Positions 1 to 6,029 of a DNA stretch of 7,845 nucleotides are shown here, one piece after another (position 1 is the first letter of the stretch; every line of letters starts with the position of its first letter). Both the position numbers and the translations under genes were made by a program. The DNA is taken from positions 1 to 7,845 of the forward strand of contig CAMAIG010000060.1 in the NCBI GenBank assembly GCA_945835085.1, in the 5' to 3' direction. The notes under the pieces are model-generated. The model had not been told where the DNA came from. It made no database searches and worked only from the letters and a program-made list of their open reading frames with translations. Source of the stretch: an uncultured Ruminococcus sp. GTDB taxonomy: Bacteria; Bacillota; Clostridia; Oscillospirales; Ruminococcaceae.

Positions 1-1
1 G

Positions 2-973
2 CAGGACGTTTATGATTATGTTGTGGACATTCTCGGGAATTTTGCGCCAAAGGGACTTATCCCCCTCACCATCAGTACGGAGGATTTCAGATGCCTTATG
101 GAAACGGTTCGCTGTGAGCAGCTTATGCTGTTTTATCTCAAGGAACGTACCATAGGGGATTTTGTGCTTTCAGCCCAGACCTTTGAGATAAATTACAGCT
201 ACAAGTATTCCATAAAAGAAGTCAACATAATGCTAATGGAAACCGAAAAAGAGGCAAACGCCATTGTCAGTCAGACCGAGGGAATGACCGATTATGAAAA
301 GGTGAAATTCTTCCACGATCATCTTGTGCAAAACGTTGAAAGCTCCACCGATGACCCCTATGCAGACTCGGTTTACGGCGCTCTCGTTAAAAAGAAGGCG
401 CTGTGCGAGGGATATGCCAAGGCATTTTCATATCTGTGCAATATAGTCGGAATTGAAAACATGATAGTTACGGGAAAGACGGACGTTGACCATATGTGGA
501 ACATGGTAAAGCTGGAGGACAGCTGGTATCATGTGGACGTGGGCTGGGACAAGCCTGCGGCGGCTCTCAAACAGCTTTATCCCGATATGATACTCTATCA
601 GTATTTCCTTGCGACGGATTCCGTTGTGGAGAATAACCGTGTGATAAGCACCGCTCTGGGTCAGCCCCCTGCGGCAGACAATGCCGAAATGAGCTATTTC
701 AGAAGAGAGAAGCTTTATGCCGAGTCTTATGAGCAGGCACTCAGCATAATTGAAGCGTCCTGTGCAAAGTGCATTGATTCGGGTGAGAAATACTTTATGA
801 TAAAGCTTGACAGCTCAAATCTCTATCTACAGACTGCTGCGGAGCTTATAAAGCCCGACGCCGAGGGCGTTACCGACATCGACAGGATAGTGAAGAATCT
901 GAATTTTCACGGCAGGATAAGCTATATTGATTATTACAAGAATTATCGCATACTCATTTTTGTGCTTGAATAA
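2..973 (+). CDS. Transglutaminase-like domain protein, 5' end outside window (partial)
   Basis: This is the C-terminal part of a transglutaminase-like (papain-fold) protein. The frame is open to the left edge (codons from base 2 read QDVYDYVV), so the true start is probably upstream. The GTG at 23 is possible but has no convincing ribosome site at normal distance. Numbering from that GTG, the core is ALCEGYAKAF with Cys128, then DHMWN with His157, then YHVDVGWD with Asp172. This is the Cys-His-Asp triad in the usual order and spacing, so the domain looks catalytically competent. The roughly 120 residues before it and 130 after it are not recognised, and I see no signal peptide or membrane segment in the visible part. 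Family members include transglutaminases, proteases and amidases, so the substrate cannot be named. The gene ends 6 bp before a strong terminator and converges on the tsaD operon. The family call is firm; the function is open. Confidence 0.88.
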   Translation, partial: QDVYDYVVDILGNFAPKGLIPLTISTEDFRCLMETVRCEQLMLFYLKERTIGDFVLSAQTFEINYSYKYSIKEVNIMLMETEKEANAIVSQTEGMTDYEKVKFFHDHLVQNVESSTDDPYADSVYGALVKKKALCEGYAKAFSYLCNIVGIENMIVTGKTDVDHMWNMVKLEDSWYHVDVGWDKPAAALKQLYPDMILYQYFLATDSVVENNRVISTALGQPPAADNAEMSYFRREKLYAESYEQALSIIEASCAKCIDSGEKYFMIKLDSSNLYLQTAAELIKPDAEGVTDIDRIVKNLNFHGRISYIDYYKNYRILIFVLE

Positions 974-979
974 ACACAT

Positions 980-1020
980 GACCCCCTCAGCGTGTTCGCT
1001 GAAGGGGTCTGTTTGTTTTA
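980..1020 (+). terminator. Intrinsic terminator of the transglutaminase-like gene
   Basis: The stem is GACCCCCTCAGCG (980-992) and CGCTGAAGGGGTC (997-1009): 13 positions with one C/A mismatch, closed by a TGTT loop. It is followed by TGTTTGTTTTA. The GC-rich stem, short loop and T-rich tail fit a Rho-independent terminator on the plus strand, 6 bp after the stop codon. Read on the minus strand the hairpin is followed by ATGTGTTTATT, a poor T tract. It could still slow transcription leaving tsaD, but it is mainly a plus-strand signal. Confidence 0.9.
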
Positions 1021-1044
1021 ATATGCGTTCTTTATTAATATTGG

Positions 1045-1178
1045 GGCTTCAATACTAACGTTACCGAGCCGCAAAACAAAAGAGTTTTTTCTGATTAACC
1101 AACGTGATAGCTGCAGCGGCTCGCTGCCGAGTTGGCTGCAGCGGCTTGCTGCCGAGTTGGGTGCAGCGACACGCTGCC
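1045..1178. repeat. Dispersed hairpin-rich repeat, copy A (3' of tsaD)
   Basis: Bases 1045-1125 align without gaps to 5946-6026, with 59 of 81 positions identical by hand count. The best-kept blocks are GTTACCGAGCC followed by CAAAACAA (1060-1079), ACCAACG (1098-1104) and CAGCG-C-CGCT. The element sits between convergent genes, with its last unit 3 bp past the tsaD stop. The hairpin GGCT/AGCC at its far end is weaker here than in copy B. It has no coding potential that I can support. It most resembles an intergenic palindromic repeat family; its function is unknown. Confidence 0.75.
1104..1178. repeat. Three tandem 25-bp hairpin units
   Basis: The units are 1104-1128, 1129-1153 and 1154-1178, each exactly 25 bp and ending CTGCC. 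Units 2 and 3 both begin GAGTTGG; unit 1 begins GTGATAG. Each carries a small inverted repeat: GCAGCG-GCT-CGCTGC, GCAGC-GGCTT-GCTGC and GCAGCG-ACA-CGCTGC. The stem is kept while the loop varies, and in unit 2 the innermost pair is lost. Copy B of the dispersed repeat has a single equivalent unit, closest to unit 3 here. Local tandem expansion of the hairpin is the simplest reading. Confidence 0.85.
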
Positions 1179-1181
1179 TGC

Positions 1182-2192
1182 TTATTCAAGGCTCAGGGTG
1201 GCAATGGCATTAAGGCTTTCGTCGGCACGCTTGCCAGCAAGAAAATCATAATATCCCTGGCAGGCTATCATGGAGCCGTTGTCGCCGCAAAGACTGATGG
1301 GCGGCAGATAAACCTTTATGCCACGCTTGCCGCATTCATGCTCCATAAGCCTTCTGACTTCCGAATTTGCCGCAACTCCTCCCGCCACGGCTATCTTTTT
1401 GGCTCCGTAAAGCTTTGCTGCGGCTATTGTCCTTGACACAAGCATCTCTGCAGCGGTTTTCTGGAATGACGCTGCAAGGCTTGCTTTGTCAAGCTCCTCA
1501 CCCTTCTGCTCCGCATTGTGAGCAAGGTTGATAACGGCAGTTTTCAGACCGCTGAAGGAAAAATCAAACTCTCCTCCCGTTACCCTGGGCATGGGAAGCT
1601 TGTATTTGCAGGGGTCCCCCGTCTGCGCCGCTTTATCCACATGAACGCCTCCCGGATAGGGAAATCCCAGCACCCTTGCACATTTGTCAAAGGCTTCTCC
1701 CGCCGCATCGTCACGGGTCCTGCCGATAATGTGAAAGCTTGTATAATCCTTTACCTCCACAATAAGGGAATGTCCCCCGCTTGCCACAAGGCACAGGTAT
1801 GGCGGCTCCAGGTCGGGGTGAGCGATGTAATTTGAGGAAATGTGCCCCGCAATGTGATGCACAGGCACCAGTGGGATATTTGCCGCCATTGCAAGCCCCT
1901 TTGCAAAGCTCGTTCCCACAAGCAGCGCTCCGATAAGCCCCGGTGCATATGTTACCGCAATGCCGTCAATATCCGAAAGGGTACAGTCTGCTTTTGCAAG
2001 CGCCGACTGCACCGTGGAATAAATATTCTCCGCATGACGGCGGGAGGCTATCTCGGGGACAACTCCCCCGAATTTTTTGTGTTCCTCCGCCTGTGACGCC
2101 ACAACGTCCGATAAAATTGTCCTGCCGTCCAGGGAAACGGAAGCCGCCGTTTCGTCGCAGGAGGATTCAATTCCAAGAATTTTAATGCTCAT
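1182..2192 (-). CDS. tsaD: TsaD, tRNA N6-threonylcarbamoyladenosine transferase subunit
   Basis: TsaD transfers the threonylcarbamoyl group from threonylcarbamoyl-AMP to A37 of ANN-decoding tRNAs, working in the cytoplasm with TsaB and TsaE. The 336-residue product has the expected length for this ASKHA-fold family. It opens with the phosphate-binding segment GIESSCDETAAS (7-18). It carries metal ligands in HHIAGH (His113 and His117) and LCGDNGSM (Asp304), plus the nucleotide-site motifs ASGGHS (137-142), DDAAGEAFDK (161-170) and AVAGGVAANS (268-277). The ATG overlaps the rimI stop in an ATGA junction, with AAAGG 8 bases upstream, so the two are translationally coupled. It is the last gene of the minus-strand unit. 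Older annotations call it Gcp or O-sialoglycoprotein endopeptidase; the tRNA role is the established one. tsaB and tsaE are not in this window. Confidence 0.97.
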   Translation of the reverse strand: MSIKILGIESSCDETAASVSLDGRTILSDVVASQAEEHKKFGGVVPEIASRRHAENIYSTVQSALAKADCTLSDIDGIAVTYAPGLIGALLVGTSFAKGLAMAANIPLVPVHHIAGHISSNYIAHPDLEPPYLCLVASGGHSLIVEVKDYTSFHIIGRTRDDAAGEAFDKCARVLGFPYPGGVHVDKAAQTGDPCKYKLPMPRVTGGEFDFSFSGLKTAVINLAHNAEQKGEELDKASLAASFQKTAAEMLVSRTIAAAKLYGAKKIAVAGGVAANSEVRRLMEHECGKRGIKVYLPPISLCGDNGSMIACQGYYDFLAGKRADESLNAIATLSLE

Positions 2193-2641
2193 ATGCTCTG
2201 CCTTTCAAGATTTTTCTGCATAATAACTCCGTCCTCTGAGGGATGGGAGTAAAACCTTTTTCTCACGCCTATTTTCTCAAAGCCGTACTTTTCATATGCC
2301 GAAACCGCCGCCTCATTAGACTGCCGCACCTCCAGCACCATGAAGCCGCATTCCTCATTCAGCCGCCTTTCAAACTCACGAAGAAGAAGCCCTGCCGCTC
2401 CCATGCGGCGGTGATGGGGGCTTACCGCAACCTTTTCGATATAGCCGTGGTCGCCGTTATCGCTGCCTGCAATAAAGCCAATCACCTTCCCGTCAAGAAC
2501 AGCGGCAAGAAATATCTCTCCCGCTGCGTCAAGGGCGCTTTCAAAGCCCTCCCTATGCCATGGGTCGGTAAAACTCAGGTCCTCAATTGCCTTGATATCG
2601 GGGATATCGGCGATATTCGCATCTCTTATGATAATTTCCAT
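2189..2641 (-). CDS. rimI: RimI, ribosomal protein S18 N-terminal alanine acetyltransferase
   Basis: This is a single-domain GNAT acetyltransferase of 150 residues, normal for RimI, which acetylates the N-terminal alanine of ribosomal protein S18 using acetyl-CoA. The acetyl-CoA loop is HHRRMGAAG (76-84). The RimI signature follows: LEVRQSN (103-109), AYEKYGF (115-121), then GVRKRFYSHPSEDGVIM (125-141). By analogy with Salmonella RimI, Glu104 and Tyr116 would be the general base and acid. The gene starts directly after the dus stop (TAA then ATG, no gap), with GGAG about 10 bases upstream of the ATG. It overlaps tsaD by 4 bp. rimI next to tsaD is a common arrangement in Bacillota and supports the specific name over a generic GNAT. 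Some bacterial RimI-type enzymes acetylate other N-termini, so S18 as sole substrate is inferred from the family. Confidence 0.93.
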   Translation of the reverse strand: MEIIIRDANIADIPDIKAIEDLSFTDPWHREGFESALDAAGEIFLAAVLDGKVIGFIAGSDNGDHGYIEKVAVSPHHRRMGAAGLLLREFERRLNEECGFMVLEVRQSNEAAVSAYEKYGFEKIGVRKRFYSHPSEDGVIMQKNLERQSI

Positions 2642-3619
2642 TTACTGCTCACTCCGTATCTCCTCCATAAGCCTTCTGAGATCCCAAAGACTTGAAAGAG
2701 AGCCGCATTTTCCTCTGAAAGCTGCCGCTCCCTTGATTCCCCTCAGATAAAAGGAGCATTGCCTGCGAGCCTCAGCCATTGCCATTCTCTCCCCCTTGAA
2801 CGCCACTGCCATTTCCGCCTGACGGTACATGGTTTCAAGCCGCTCCGAAAGGGTCACATCGGGAAGAAGTTCTCCCGTTTTAAGGTAATGGGCTGTTTTT
2901 TCAAATATCCAGGGGTTTCCGTAGCTGCCCCTGCCGATCATTACAAGGTCGCAGCCTGTCTGCTCATACATTTCCCCCGCAGCCTGAGGAGAGGAGATGT
3001 CCCCGTTTCCGATAACGGGAATGTTAACCGCTTCCTTCACCCTTCGGATAATGTCCCTGTCGGCACTGCCCCTGTACATCTGAACTCTCGTCCTGCCGTG
3101 GACTGTAATGGCTGCTGCCCCTGCTGATTCAAGCATTTTTGCAAATTCCACGGCATTTATGCTGTTTTCGTCCCAGCCTGCCCTTATCTTCACCGTAACG
3201 GGAACATCGGAGGAGGCGATCACCGCCCTCACAATGTCATATGCCCTGTCGGGGTCCTTCATAAGCGCACTTCCGCTGCCGTTTCCCGCAATTTTCGGCA
3301 CGGGACAGCCCATATTTATGTCAAGGATATCGGGCTTATATTTCATAAGCTTGCCCGCTGCCCTGCCGCAAAACTCCGCTTCCTCTCCGAAGATCTGCAG
3401 TGCATAGGGACGCTCTCTTTCGTCCACGGTGCAAAGCTCCTCGGTCTTGCGGTCGCTGTAGCAAAGCCCCTTGGCGGATATCATCTCCGAAACCATATAC
3501 GCCGCTCCATGCTCCTTGCAGATGAGCCTGTAAGCCCTGTCGGCAACCGAAGCCATGGGAGCAAGAGCCGCTGTCCTTTCTATCTTAACATTTCCGATGA
3601 TAATGTTGCTTTCCTGCAT
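2642..3619 (-). CDS. dus: tRNA-dihydrouridine synthase (DusB-like)
   Basis: This FMN-dependent enzyme reduces specific uridines in tRNA to 5,6-dihydrouridine, using NADPH as donor in the known family. Numbering from the upstream ATG at 3625, residues 13-245 form the TIM-barrel domain and the rest the helical tRNA-binding domain. Visible motifs are LAPMASVADRAYR (21-33), the catalytic NMGCPVPK with Cys107, NGSGSALM (115-122), the phosphate and flavin segments VHGRTR (175-180) and GNGDI (206-210), and GRGSYGNPW (231-239). Length (325-327 residues) and motifs fit the DusB-like group typical of Bacillota; which uridine it targets is not visible. I chose the second ATG because AGAGG lies 7 bases before it but only 1 base before the first. 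The first ATG would overlap the upstream gene in an ATGA junction and cannot be excluded. It is followed immediately by rimI. Confidence 0.95.
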   Translation of the reverse strand: MQESNIIIGNVKIERTAALAPMASVADRAYRLICKEHGAAYMVSEMISAKGLCYSDRKTEELCTVDERERPYALQIFGEEAEFCGRAAGKLMKYKPDILDINMGCPVPKIAGNGSGSALMKDPDRAYDIVRAVIASSDVPVTVKIRAGWDENSINAVEFAKMLESAGAAAITVHGRTRVQMYRGSADRDIIRRVKEAVNIPVIGNGDISSPQAAGEMYEQTGCDLVMIGRGSYGNPWIFEKTAHYLKTGELLPDVTLSERLETMYRQAEMAVAFKGERMAMAEARRQCSFYLRGIKGAAAFRGKCGSLSSLWDLRRLMEEIRSEQ

Positions 3620-3621
3620 TT

Positions 3622-4785
3622 TCATTCCTCTAAAGGTACAATATTCATTGCAAGGTGTGCCTTGGCAATGCGGCTTTCCCTGCCGTTTTCAAGCAGAGTG
3701 ATAAGCCTGCCGTTTGAAAGGATTATCCTGCCGTCGCCTAAAAGGGCATAATCGAGAACGCCCCTTGCTATCACGCTCTCGTTTCCGTCAGCCTCCCGCT
3801 TCACAAGCACCCTTGAAAGGGGCATAAGCCCCGACATATCGCTGTCTTTAAGGTCGCTTTCCTTTGCAAGCTTTTCCGCCTTTATCACGTTGCCGTCGAT
3901 AATGATATCTTTAAGCTCACGGTTCTTTGTCTTTGCAAATCCGGGCATTCCCGAGCTTCCGCTTTTGAGCGGCTCGCCGCCCCAGATGGTGCTTATGAAA
4001 TTGAGCCAGCCGAAAAGCGCCTTGATTATCCTGAATGGGAAAAACAGCACGTCGGAGATCTTTAGTCCACCGTCTGGCTTTTCGCCGCCGTAGGGCTGAC
4101 GTATGTAATAGATATTGCCGTATTTATCGTCCTTGACCTTTAAGTGGTCGTTCTTTTCGTCGGTGATGAACTCCTGCATATCATTGGCGTCGATATCAAT
4201 ATACGCCGCCGCTCTCGGGGACACAGCTCCCACAGCGCCGTACTCGTTTCTTGCATTTCCCGCAGCGGAAAAATATATCCTGTTTTTATTTGCACGGCTC
4301 CACCAGGGGTCCTCCTCCAGAGTGTCCCCGTCGGTATACTCGGTGTAATGAGATGAGGGCGGCTCCATTACAGCAATATGGCGCTCTCCCGCACTCTGAC
4401 CCATGCTGACTGCCATTTTCCCGTCAAGACAGTCAAAGGCACCGAAAAAAACCTCGTTTCCCGAAAGGATAAGCCCCTCGCTGCTGTCGGTGCGGTCAAA
4501 GCTTCGCTGATAAAGGGCATTCGACTCGTCAAGAGCCACTCCGTAAATGAGCTGACCCTTATTCTCGGCAAGCCCGCTTATCCTTGCGGCGATAACAGGC
4601 TCCTTGTCGTATTCCACGGCGGCTCCCGTAAACTGAGCGCCCTTGCCCGTGGTTTTCCACTCATTCCTTCGGCGGATGCTTTCAAGGGTTTCCCTGTATT
4701 TATCAATCCTGCCGCAGGGAATTTCCGTCTTGCTGCCGTTTTCAAAAAGATAAATCTTGTTTTCGGAAGTATACGCAAACTTCAT
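3622..4785 (-). CDS. Uncharacterised protein, beta-rich with one hydrophobic segment
   Basis: I do not recognise this 387-residue protein. It is real: it sits in frame inside the operon, has GGAGG 8 bases before the ATG, begins 17 bases beyond the last base of prmA, and abuts dus. Short strand-turn segments recur, such as NKIYLFENGSK (9-19), NRIYFSAAGN (168-177), GNIYYIRQPYG (223-233), DGRIILSNG (351-359) and GRLITLLENG (359-368). This pattern is seen in beta-propeller and other all-beta folds, but I cannot count convincing blades. A hydrophobic, aromatic stretch with a lysine near its middle (about 243-268, containing VLFFPF and ALFGW) interrupts an otherwise polar sequence; it could be a membrane-associated helix or an insertion. 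There is no signal peptide, so the product is probably cytoplasmic or on the inner face of the membrane. I see no catalytic motif. Its operon position suggests a tie to translation or tRNA modification, but only by association. Confidence 0.85.
   Translation of the reverse strand: MKFAYTSENKIYLFENGSKTEIPCGRIDKYRETLESIRRRNEWKTTGKGAQFTGAAVEYDKEPVIAARISGLAENKGQLIYGVALDESNALYQRSFDRTDSSEGLILSGNEVFFGAFDCLDGKMAVSMGQSAGERHIAVMEPPSSHYTEYTDGDTLEEDPWWSRANKNRIYFSAAGNARNEYGAVGAVSPRAAAYIDIDANDMQEFITDEKNDHLKVKDDKYGNIYYIRQPYGGEKPDGGLKISDVLFFPFRIIKALFGWLNFISTIWGGEPLKSGSSGMPGFAKTKNRELKDIIIDGNVIKAEKLAKESDLKDSDMSGLMPLSRVLVKREADGNESVIARGVLDYALLGDGRIILSNGRLITLLENGRESRIAKAHLAMNIVPLEE
3627..3631 (-). promoter_or_regulatory. 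Ribosome binding site deciding the dus start
   Basis: AGAGG on the minus strand lies 1 base before the ATG at 3625 and 7 bases before the in-frame ATG at 3619. The second spacing is normal and the first is too short, so translation probably begins at 3619. The product is then two residues shorter (MQESNII at the N-terminus). Confidence 0.7.
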
Positions 4786-4801
4786 TTTTGTGACCTCCGC
4801 A

Positions 4802-5770
4802 TTATTTTTTCACAAAAGCCGCAGCAGCCCAGCCGTTATCCTCGATAAGCTCCAGACGCTCAAATCCCCTGCTGTCCATTGCAGCCATTACCTCATCGCA
4901 GCGCTCGATGATTATTCCCGAAATGATTATGATGCCCTTATCCTTGAGAAAATCCCCGAAAATGGGTGACATTCCGATAAGCACGTCAGCAACGATATTT
5001 GCGGTTATCATATCATAGCCGCCGCCGATCTTTTCCCTGAGGGCGGTGTCACCGATGATATTGCCGTGGTAAACGGTGTATCTGTCGGGAAGGATATCGT
5101 TTTTGGCAGCGTTTTCGGCTGCTATTTTTGTGCTGTTAAGGTCAATGTCAACGGCACAGGCACTTTCGGCGCCAAGAAGAATACCCGCAATGGAAAGGAT
5201 ACCGCTTCCGCAGCCCATATCAAGTATCCTGTCGCCCTTTTTCATGAGCTTCTCGATAAATCTGAGGCAGAGCTTTGTGGTATGGTGCTGACCCGTTCCG
5301 AAGGAGGAAGCGGGGTCTATCTCAACGATAGTTCGGTCGGTCTTTTCGTCGTAGGTTTCCCAGGAGGGCTTTATCACAAGCTTATCTCCCACGGTGATGG
5401 GCTTGAAATACTGCTTCCAGTTATTAGCCCAGTCCTCCTCACGGACATTTGCAAGCTCGGTGCAGAGTCTGCCGAATTTCTTTTCCTTATCATATTCGGA
5501 AAGCTCAGCCATTTCCGTTCTGACCATGGCAAGCATATCTGCTCCCTGGGAATTATCGGGAAGGTAGAAGGTAACGCAGGTTTCGCAGTTTTTAAGTCCC
5601 ATAAGGTCATCGTCGATATAGTCCCAGTTGCCTGTTTTATTCTGGAGAAACTCCTCAAAATCCTTTGCGTCCTTTATTACAAAGCCCGTAACGCCCACAT
5701 TCAGCAGTCTTCCGCAGACAGGGTCGATGCCCTCTGTTGTTGTATAGATATTGACCTCGGTCCAATTCAT
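4802..5770 (-). CDS. prmA: PrmA, ribosomal protein L11 methyltransferase
   Basis: PrmA trimethylates several amino groups of ribosomal protein L11 using S-adenosylmethionine. The 322-residue product has an N-terminal L11-recognition domain (about 1-110), a linker, and a class I Rossmann methyltransferase domain. Visible motifs are FGTGQHHTT (157-165, the family's FGTGxHxTT signature), SAM motif I LDMGCGSGILS (183-193), acidic VDID at the end of strand 2 (207-210) and TANIVAD (256-262, equivalent of the NILA motif). The frame stays open to an ATG at 5824, but I start at 5770: AAAGGA lies 9 bases before this ATG, MNWTEV is the usual type of N-terminus, and the promoter -10 box falls inside the longer version. 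That would put the ATG at 5824 upstream of the transcript. It is the first gene of the unit reading toward tsaD. Name and start are both well supported. Confidence 0.95.
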   Translation of the reverse strand: MNWTEVNIYTTTEGIDPVCGRLLNVGVTGFVIKDAKDFEEFLQNKTGNWDYIDDDLMGLKNCETCVTFYLPDNSQGADMLAMVRTEMAELSEYDKEKKFGRLCTELANVREEDWANNWKQYFKPITVGDKLVIKPSWETYDEKTDRTIVEIDPASSFGTGQHHTTKLCLRFIEKLMKKGDRILDMGCGSGILSIAGILLGAESACAVDIDLNSTKIAAENAAKNDILPDRYTVYHGNIIGDTALREKIGGGYDMITANIVADVLIGMSPIFGDFLKDKGIIIISGIIIERCDEVMAAMDSRGFERLELIEDNGWAAAAFVKK

Positions 5771-5812
5771 ATGCTCATATCCTTTCTTTGGCACACAGTT
5801 TTCATTATACCT

Positions 5813-5841
5813 ATTATAGTACATTAATCACCTTTTTTCAA
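5813..5841 (-). promoter_or_regulatory. Sigma-A type promoter for the prmA-tsaD operon
   Basis: On the minus strand, TTGAAA (5841-5836) and a perfect TATAAT (5818-5813) are separated by exactly 17 bases. The region upstream is A/T-rich (5842-5880), which could act as an UP element and also holds the T tract of the preceding terminator. Transcription should begin near 5806, giving a leader of about 36 bases before the prmA ATG at 5770. That is too short for a riboswitch. No comparable promoter was noticed in the short gaps inside the unit, so this one probably drives all five genes. Confidence 0.88.
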
Positions 5842-5870
5842 GGGTTAATGCTAAATAAACTCGTTATTTT

Positions 5871-5905
5871 ATAAAAATAAGCTTCACTGCGGTCTGCCGT
5901 GAAGC
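5871..5905 (-). terminator. Probable intrinsic terminator for the Na+/Pi transporter gene
   Basis: Read on the minus strand, the inverted repeat at 5905-5881 pairs GCTTCAC with GTGAAGC, then after one mismatch GC with GC, around an AGACC loop. It is followed at once by TTATTTTTAT (5880-5871). The stem plus T-rich tail is a good minus-strand terminator. It lies 155 bp past the transporter stop and just upstream of the prmA promoter, so it would insulate the two transcripts. A near-identical hairpin much closer to the stop (6029-6053) lacks a T tract. Confidence 0.7.
5878..5905. repeat. 28-bp direct repeat containing a hairpin, left copy
   Basis: Identical to 6026-6053 except at one position (T at 5888, A at 6036). 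Both copies are in the same orientation, 148 bp apart start to start, on either side of dispersed repeat copy B. This copy carries the terminator T tract on its left. Weaker similarity continues beyond the right end (CAAATCTGTTA here, CAATCTTA there, where TTA is the transporter stop codon). Confidence 0.9.
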
Positions 5906-5942
5906 CAAATCTGTTATGCTGAAAAAGAATTACTTAGCAAAA

Positions 5943-6029
5943 TGTGGCTTCGGGACTTTCGTTACCGAGCCACAAAACAAGGTTATTTTTGCTTACGCAC
6001 CAACGAGTTGGCTTCAGCGACACGCTAAG
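5943..6029. repeat. Dispersed hairpin-rich repeat, copy B (3' of the transporter gene)
   Basis: This copy matches copy A at 1045-1125 without gaps. It is a chain of small inverted repeats: GTGGCTTCGG (5944-5953) with CCGAGCCAC (5965-5973, one bulge); CCAAC-GA-GTTGG (6000-6011 region); and GCTT-c-AGCG-ACA-CGCT-AAGC (6011-6030). On the minus strand the first of these is followed by ATTTTGCT and could act as a weak terminator. Only one 25-bp unit is present (GAGTTGG to the AAG at 6027-6029 region), against three in copy A. Relative to its upstream gene it has the same orientation and position as copy A. No protein is encoded. Confidence 0.75.

Noticed and set aside
1104..1178. Regularly spaced short repeats that might be a small CRISPR array
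   Set aside because: The 25-bp units are directly adjacent with no spacers, are internally palindromic, and differ from one another; no cas gene is present.
974..1181. A tRNA or small structured RNA gene between the convergent genes
   Set aside because: There is no cloverleaf pattern, CCA end or independent promoter that I can see; the structure present is explained by the terminator and the repeat hairpins.
1104..1436. A 110-codon open frame on the plus strand covering the tandem repeat and the 3' end of tsaD
   Set aside because: It starts with GTG inside the hairpin units, runs antisense to tsaD and has no protein motif; it is an artefact of the overlap.
2243..2695. A 150-codon open frame antisense to rimI
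   Set aside because: rimI on the other strand has full GNAT and RimI motifs and tight operon spacing, while this frame shows no family features.
5771..5806. A riboswitch or attenuator in the prmA leader
   Set aside because: The predicted leader is only about 36 bases with no stable stem, too short for known riboswitches.
5066..5827. A 253-codon open frame on the plus strand
   Set aside because: It lies almost wholly antisense to prmA, whose motifs are clear. It has no recognisable domain and reads as a mirror of prmA codon use.
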